In this document: piece after piece, positions 60,264-64,000 of the stretch | Position numbering within the stretch: the first letter of the stretch is position 1 | How the letters are laid out: every line of letters starts with the position of its first letter | DNA from: Candidatus Lustribacter telmatis | GTDB lineage: Bacteria > Vulcanimicrobiota > Vulcanimicrobiia > Vulcanimicrobiales > Vulcanimicrobiaceae | Direction: 5' to 3' | DNA length: 64,000 nucleotides | Assembly: GCA_003164045.1 (NCBI GenBank) | Contig: PLRU01000101.1 | Location: 890-64,889 of the forward strand | Program-made: the position numbers and the translations under genes | The notes under the pieces: generated by a model | What the model was told of the DNA's origin: nothing | The model's input: the letters and a program-made list of their open reading frames with translations, nothing else | Database searches by the model: none

Positions 60264-61400
60264 TTAGCGTGCGCGGAGCGCACCCGCGACATCGTTGATA
60301 AGCGCGGTCCACGCCGGTTCGTCGGCGTGAAAGAGCCGCATCGTGGGATACCAGGGCGTGTCGGAAGCGGCCCGCGACCAGCGCCAATCGGGACGCCACG
60401 GGAGGAGCAGCCAGACGGGAACGCCCATCGCGCCGGCGAGATGCGCGACGCTCGTGTCGGCGGAGACGACCAGATCGAGCTGCGCGACGATCGCGGCCGT
60501 ATCGGACATGTCGGCGATCGCATCGCCGAGGCGTATCAGCGGGAAGTCCGGCGGCGCCGCATCGTTTGCGCGCGGGCCGACTTGCAGCGCGAACCATTGG
60601 GCGTTCGCCGCGGCGGCGAGCGGTGCGAACGCATCGAGCGGGATCGAACGGCGGCGATCGTTTTCGTGCTGCGGATTACCGGCCCACGCGATGCCGATGC
60701 GCGTGCGCCCGTCGCGCGGCGGTAACCGGCCGGACCACGTTGCCGTGCGTGCAGCATCCGCGGCAATGTAGGGAACGCCCGAGGCGCCGCGCGTACCGGT
60801 TTCGCCGCACAGCCGCGGCAGCGCCATCATGCGCGCGAACAGATCGAAGCGCTCGCGCGGCGCGGTGCCGGTAACGAACACGTCGTCGCTCCCGCACGCG
60901 GCGCGGACCACACCGAGCATGGCCGGCGGACATTCGAGCAGCACCTGCGCGCCGCGCTCGCGCAAACGCGGCACGTAGCGGAGCATCTGCAGCATATCGC
61001 CGAGCCCTTGACCGTGGACGAGCAGCAGGCGCCGGCCGTCGATCGGCTCGCCGTTCCATTCGGTGAGATCGGGAAAGCGTCGCATGAAATACATGCGTTC
61101 GTCGAGCCAGTGACATTCGAGTTCCGGCCACGCCGCCGGATACTCACCGTGCCAGGCGAGCAGCGTACCGAGCGCGGCGTGCGCTTCGCGATCGGCCGGC
61201 TCGAGAGCGATCGCCGCGTGCGCGGCCGCGCGCGCTCCGGTGGAATCTCCAAGCCGCTCGCGCACGAGCGCGAGCGTGATGAGCGCGAAAACGGCGATTC
61301 GGCCGCTCGGCGCGAGCTGCAGCGCCGCTTCGCAATCGGCCACTGCGCCGGGAAGCTGACCCAGTTCGTCGTAGGCGCACGCGCGATAGACGTGCAGCAT
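60264..61400 (-). CDS. TPR-containing glycosyltransferase-like protein, start uncertain
   Basis: At least 378 residues. N-terminal tetratricopeptide repeats (CAYDELGQLPGAVADCEAALQLAP and following) lead to a GT-B-like domain with LLLVHGQGLGDMLQMLRYVP and IGIAWAGNPQHENDRRRSIPL, as in TPR proteins related to O-GlcNAc transferase or heptosyltransferases. The frame stays open upstream of the ATG and still reads like a TPR helix (ACRIGLSLDPGN), but no ATG, GTG or TTG is found there. A CTG at 61502, 11 bp past the amidase stop, could be the start; otherwise the N-terminus is truncated. Confidence 0.72.
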   Translation of the reverse strand: MLHVYRACAYDELGQLPGAVADCEAALQLAPSGRIAVFALITLALVRERLGDSTGARAAAHAAIALEPADREAHAALGTLLAWHGEYPAAWPELECHWLDERMYFMRRFPDLTEWNGEPIDGRRLLLVHGQGLGDMLQMLRYVPRLRERGAQVLLECPPAMLGVVRAACGSDDVFVTGTAPRERFDLFARMMALPRLCGETGTRGASGVPYIAADAARTATWSGRLPPRDGRTRIGIAWAGNPQHENDRRRSIPLDAFAPLAAAANAQWFALQVGPRANDAAPPDFPLIRLGDAIADMSDTAAIVAQLDLVVSADTSVAHLAGAMGVPVWLLLPWRPDWRWSRAASDTPWYPTMRLFHADEPAWTALINDVAGALRAR

Positions 61401-61513
61401 GGCGTTGCCGGGATCGAGCGATAAGCCGATCCGGCACGCATCGATCGTCGTGGCGTGCGCGCCGTGGGCGTTACAGAAGCGCGCGGCCTCTTCGTAGTCC
61501 AGCGTGAGCTCGC

Positions 61514-62863
61514 TTAGCCGAGTACGGCGCGCACGCCGGCGGCCACGGAAAAGAGATCGGCATCGCGATCGCGATAGCCGAGCAGTTGCAGACCCAGCGG
61601 CAGCGATTCCGTTTCGAGCAGTGGCAGCGAAACCGTCGGCACGCCGAGCAGGCTTCCCGGAACGACGAATGCCGGCTCGCCGGTCGATTCAAGACCGAGC
61701 GGCGCGGGGCCCGGTGCGCTGAGGGTGATCGCCGCATCACAAACTTCCGCGAGCCGAGCGTAGATCGCGCGCACGTCATCACGCCGGGTGAGGAGGCTTT
61801 GGTATTCTTCGAGCGTCATCGCCTCGGCTTCGACGAGGCGCTCTTGCATCGGCCGGCTCAGCTTCGCGTGATCCATGTCGCGCGCGAACGTGTTGAGCGG
61901 CCAGCGAAATTCCCACACGTTGATGCGCATCGAGAGCGGTCGCGTTTCCGGTAACGTCGCCTCGACGGCGGCGACGGGCGCGCTGCTCGTGCGATCGGCG
62001 ATCGTGACGCCGGCCTTGCGCAACGCGTCGAGTGCGAGATGCAGCTGGTTCTTTGCGTCGGCGGTGGCAAGTGCCCAGCCCGGCGTCTCGAGCAGCGCGA
62101 GCGTCTTCGGCATCTGCAGCGGCGGCATGCTGCGCGGGCCGCGAATACCCGGAAAGCCGGGGTCTCCGCCGGCGCGCGCCGTAATCTCGCGCGCAACGTG
62201 CCACGCGTCTTCGAGGCTCGCCGCCAATACGCCGTGCGTGCTTTGACTGTGGAAGTCGACGCTGCCGCCGCGATTGATGCCGCCGACCGTCGGCTTATAG
62301 CCGACGCAGCCGCAATAGCTCGCGGGCCGCAAGATCGAACCGATTACCTGCGTGCCGAGACCCGCGCACAGCATGCCCGAGCCGACCGCCGCCGCGGAAC
62401 CGCTGCTCGATCCGCCCGGCGTGCGCGTGAGATCCCAGGGATTGTGCGTTTTGCCCGGCACGGTCGCGGCGAATTCGGTCGTTACGGTTTTGCCGACGAT
62501 GACGGCGCCGGCTTCGCGCAAGGCCACGACGCTCGCCGCGTCGCGCCCGCTCTGATAGCCGGCAAAGAGCGGCGAGCCCATACCGGTCGGCATGTCGGCG
62601 GTTTCGATGATGTCTTTGACGCCGATCGGGATGCCGTCGATCGACGATGTGGGCGCGCCGGCCCGATAGCGTGCGCTCGACTCATCGGCGCGGGCGCGCG
62701 CTTTGGCGAGATCGAGATACGCGAACGCTTGCACGTCGCGTTCTGAGGCGTCGATGACGGCGATACAGCGTTCGAGCAGATCGCGCGGCGAATCGGTCCC
62801 GGCGGAAAATGCGGCGACCGCCGTATGGAACGGCCGAACGGCCGGACGGGTCTGTTGCGCCAC
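61514..62863 (-). CDS. Amidase (amidase-signature family)
   Basis: 449 residues. The Ser-Ser-Lys system is visible: K83 in GVKDIIET, the GGSSSGSAAA motif at 150-159, and the nucleophile S176 in GSILRPASYCG. It hydrolyses amides, or may act on allophanate or arylamide substrates, in the cytoplasm. The GTG at 62863 is five bases after the VOC stop; the open frame further upstream is a shadow. It forms an operon with a VOC protein and a binding protein, implying an amide imported by that protein. Confidence 0.88.
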   Translation of the reverse strand: MAQQTRPAVRPFHTAVAAFSAGTDSPRDLLERCIAVIDASERDVQAFAYLDLAKARARADESSARYRAGAPTSSIDGIPIGVKDIIETADMPTGMGSPLFAGYQSGRDAASVVALREAGAVIVGKTVTTEFAATVPGKTHNPWDLTRTPGGSSSGSAAAVGSGMLCAGLGTQVIGSILRPASYCGCVGYKPTVGGINRGGSVDFHSQSTHGVLAASLEDAWHVAREITARAGGDPGFPGIRGPRSMPPLQMPKTLALLETPGWALATADAKNQLHLALDALRKAGVTIADRTSSAPVAAVEATLPETRPLSMRINVWEFRWPLNTFARDMDHAKLSRPMQERLVEAEAMTLEEYQSLLTRRDDVRAIYARLAEVCDAAITLSAPGPAPLGLESTGEPAFVVPGSLLGVPTVSLPLLETESLPLGLQLLGYRDRDADLFSVAAGVRAVLG

Positions 62864-62868
62864 GCGCG

Positions 62869-63228
62869 CTAGTGTTTCCAGCCGGGCGAAATGTCGACGC
62901 GCGTGCCGGCAGGATCGAAAATGAACGTCTCGGCAAAGCGGCCATCGGCGGGTAGCGTTTCGTTTGGCGGCGTCGCACCCGCGGCAAGTGCCGATGCGGC
63001 CGTCTTCTCGACGTCGTCGACCGCCATGCCGAAGTGGAAGATGCCCTTGCGGCGTCCGGCAGCCGGCAGAATTGCGAGATTGAGGTGGCCGTCGGAGAGA
63101 TAGATCGCGGGCCCCCCGTGAGGCGAGGGATGACGGTGCACTTCGTGCATTTCGAAGACGCTCTTGTAGAACGTTGCGAGCCCTTCCTGATCGTCGGTTA
63201 ACAGCGCGAGGTGACGTATCTGCGGCAT
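62869..63228 (-). CDS. Single-domain VOC-family protein
   Basis: 119 residues, one glyoxalase-type module pair. It has HLALLTDDQEGLATFYKSVF, the metal-site candidates H in FHFGMAVDDV and the D/E near AETFIFDPAGTRVDIS. It could be a small dioxygenase-like, epimerase-like or binding protein. It is encoded between amidase and binding-protein genes on the minus strand, 17 bp after the latter. Confidence 0.8.
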   Translation of the reverse strand: MPQIRHLALLTDDQEGLATFYKSVFEMHEVHRHPSPHGGPAIYLSDGHLNLAILPAAGRRKGIFHFGMAVDDVEKTAASALAAGATPPNETLPADGRFAETFIFDPAGTRVDISPGWKH

Positions 63229-63245
63229 CGGGTGGTCCTTTCCGT

Positions 63246-64000
63246 TTACGAGAAACCGGGGAACATGAGCTCCGTCGCGGTGATCGGATTTTTGAGAATG
63301 CCGTACTTGAAGCCGGTGTCGAGTACGGGTTGGAGATACGCCGGCGCGTACGACGTCGCAAAACGGATGCGCGTCATCTTCGCGATGGTTTCGTCGGTTA
63401 GCGGCGTGTAGTCTTTGAGGGCGATGCCGGTTTCGAGATGGTGAGTATTGGCCCAGGCGGCGCCTTTGTACGTGGCGTCGACGAAGCGGCGCGCGAGCGC
63501 TGCATTTTGCGTCAGCCAGTCTTTGGTGCTGAACCACATGTTGAGGCACCAGACGTTGGCGATCATCGCATACGGGTCGCCGATCTCGCGCGTCGTTGCG
63601 CGCGCACTTGCAAGCGCGGGTTCTGCAATGAAACCGGCATCGATCCGGCCCTGCGTGAGTGCGGCCGCCATTGCCGGGAACGGAAGCTCGGTGAACTTGA
63701 CGGCGGCTGGATCGACCCCGTTCTTTGTGAGCCATGCGCGCAGCGAGGCTTGCGTGATGCCGCCGAGCTCGATCGAGCCGATCGTCTTGCCTTCCAGGTC
63801 TTTGGCGGACCGGATCGTCGAGCCGTTCGCGACCATCAAAAGCGTGGTTGCGGCGCTCGCGTCAAACAGCGCGCTCGGCGCAAAGGCGTAGTGCGGTAAA
63901 CCGTGCTCGCGCGCGCTGGCGATGACGATCGGGTTGCCTAGGCCGACGTTGATCGCACCGCCCGAAAGCGCGGCCGCAATCGCGGCGGAGTTCGGCAGTG
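63246..64000 (-). CDS. NMT1/SsuA-like substrate-binding protein, C-terminal part (runs off window)
   Basis: The frame is open to the right edge, so at least 251 residues are seen and the N-terminus and leader lie outside. Visible motifs are AALSGGAINVGLGNPIVIAS, GKTIGSIELGGITQASLRAWL and WANTHHLETG. It serves as the best intact comparison for the broken gene at 41571-42178, to which the C-terminus is clearly related. It is the first visible gene of a minus-strand unit with VOC and amidase. Confidence 0.85.
   Translation of the reverse strand, partial: LPNSAAIAAALSGGAINVGLGNPIVIASAREHGLPHYAFAPSALFDASAATTLLMVANGSTIRSAKDLEGKTIGSIELGGITQASLRAWLTKNGVDPAAVKFTELPFPAMAAALTQGRIDAGFIAEPALASARATTREIGDPYAMIANVWCLNMWFSTKDWLTQNAALARRFVDATYKGAAWANTHHLETGIALKDYTPLTDETIAKMTRIRFATSYAPAYLQPVLDTGFKYGILKNPITATELMFPGFS

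Noticed and set aside
1-64000. tRNA, rRNA, CRISPR, insertion sequences, prophage or attachment sites
   Set aside because: No cloverleaf, repeat-spacer array, transposase or integrase motif, or terminal inverted repeat was recognised on either strand by reading; a covariance or profile search could still find small RNAs.

Overview
This looks like about 64 kb of chromosome from a high-GC, Gram-negative-type soil or environmental bacterium. It is tightly packed: no stretch of 300 bases lacks a gene, and most same-strand neighbours share their stop and start bases (ATGA, GTGA, TTGA or TGATG overlaps). A partial outer-membrane beta-barrel gene, many Sec or Tat signal peptides and a periplasmic Sox system argue for a diderm cell. 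The gene style (GC-rich, frequent GTG and TTG starts, many orphan NMT1/SsuA-like binding proteins, amidases and CocE hydrolases) reminds me of Candidatus Eremiobacterota (WPS-2). That is an impression, not a measurement. I saw no tRNA, rRNA, CRISPR array, transposase, integrase or phage gene.

Layout. (1) 1-10.2 kb: the 3' end of an outer-membrane protein and its terminator, then a translationally coupled minus-strand catabolic operon. Reading from its promoter side it holds an alpha/beta-hydrolase fused to an aspartate-dehydrogenase-like domain, an IclR regulator, a two-domain VOC dioxygenase, a complete sugar-type ABC transporter, an SDR and a small membrane protein. A bicupin gene diverges from it, followed by an isocitrate-lyase/PEP-mutase family gene. 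(2) 10.2-20.5 kb: a CPA1 antiporter, a methyltransferase, a surface-glycan cluster (two related GT4 enzymes and two polytopic membrane proteins), a C-terminal processing protease, a small secreted protein, a TauD-type dioxygenase and a PPi-type phosphofructokinase. (3) 20.5-25.0 kb: a Rieske oxygenase coupled to an aromatic-acid MFS permease, a TMEM175-like channel and a MetE-C-like protein. (4) 25.0-37.6 kb: a complete thiosulfate-oxidation cluster soxSXYZABCD plus ccdA, followed by three tandem exported DsrE-like proteins and an SPW-like membrane protein. A LysR regulator precedes it and two paralogous binding proteins flank it. (5) 37.6-64 kb: catabolic modules (RidA, CocE hydrolases, tautomerase, DapA-like aldolase, GrdB-like protein, HIBADH-like dehydrogenase, FAH hydrolase, amidase, VOC), nearly all next to a solute-binding protein. 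Only one of these modules has its own permease and ATPase. A Suv3-like helicase and a TPR glycosyltransferase also lie here.

How it fits together. The cell appears to be a mixotrophic scavenger. The Sox system would oxidise thiosulfate or protein-bound sulfur in the periplasm, while many exported binding proteins capture small organic, aromatic or organosulfur compounds that the neighbouring enzymes degrade. Eight substrate-binding proteins are intact and complete, a ninth runs off the right edge, and a tenth is a pseudogene with an internal deletion. Only two complete ABC cores are visible, so several binding proteins may share one core.
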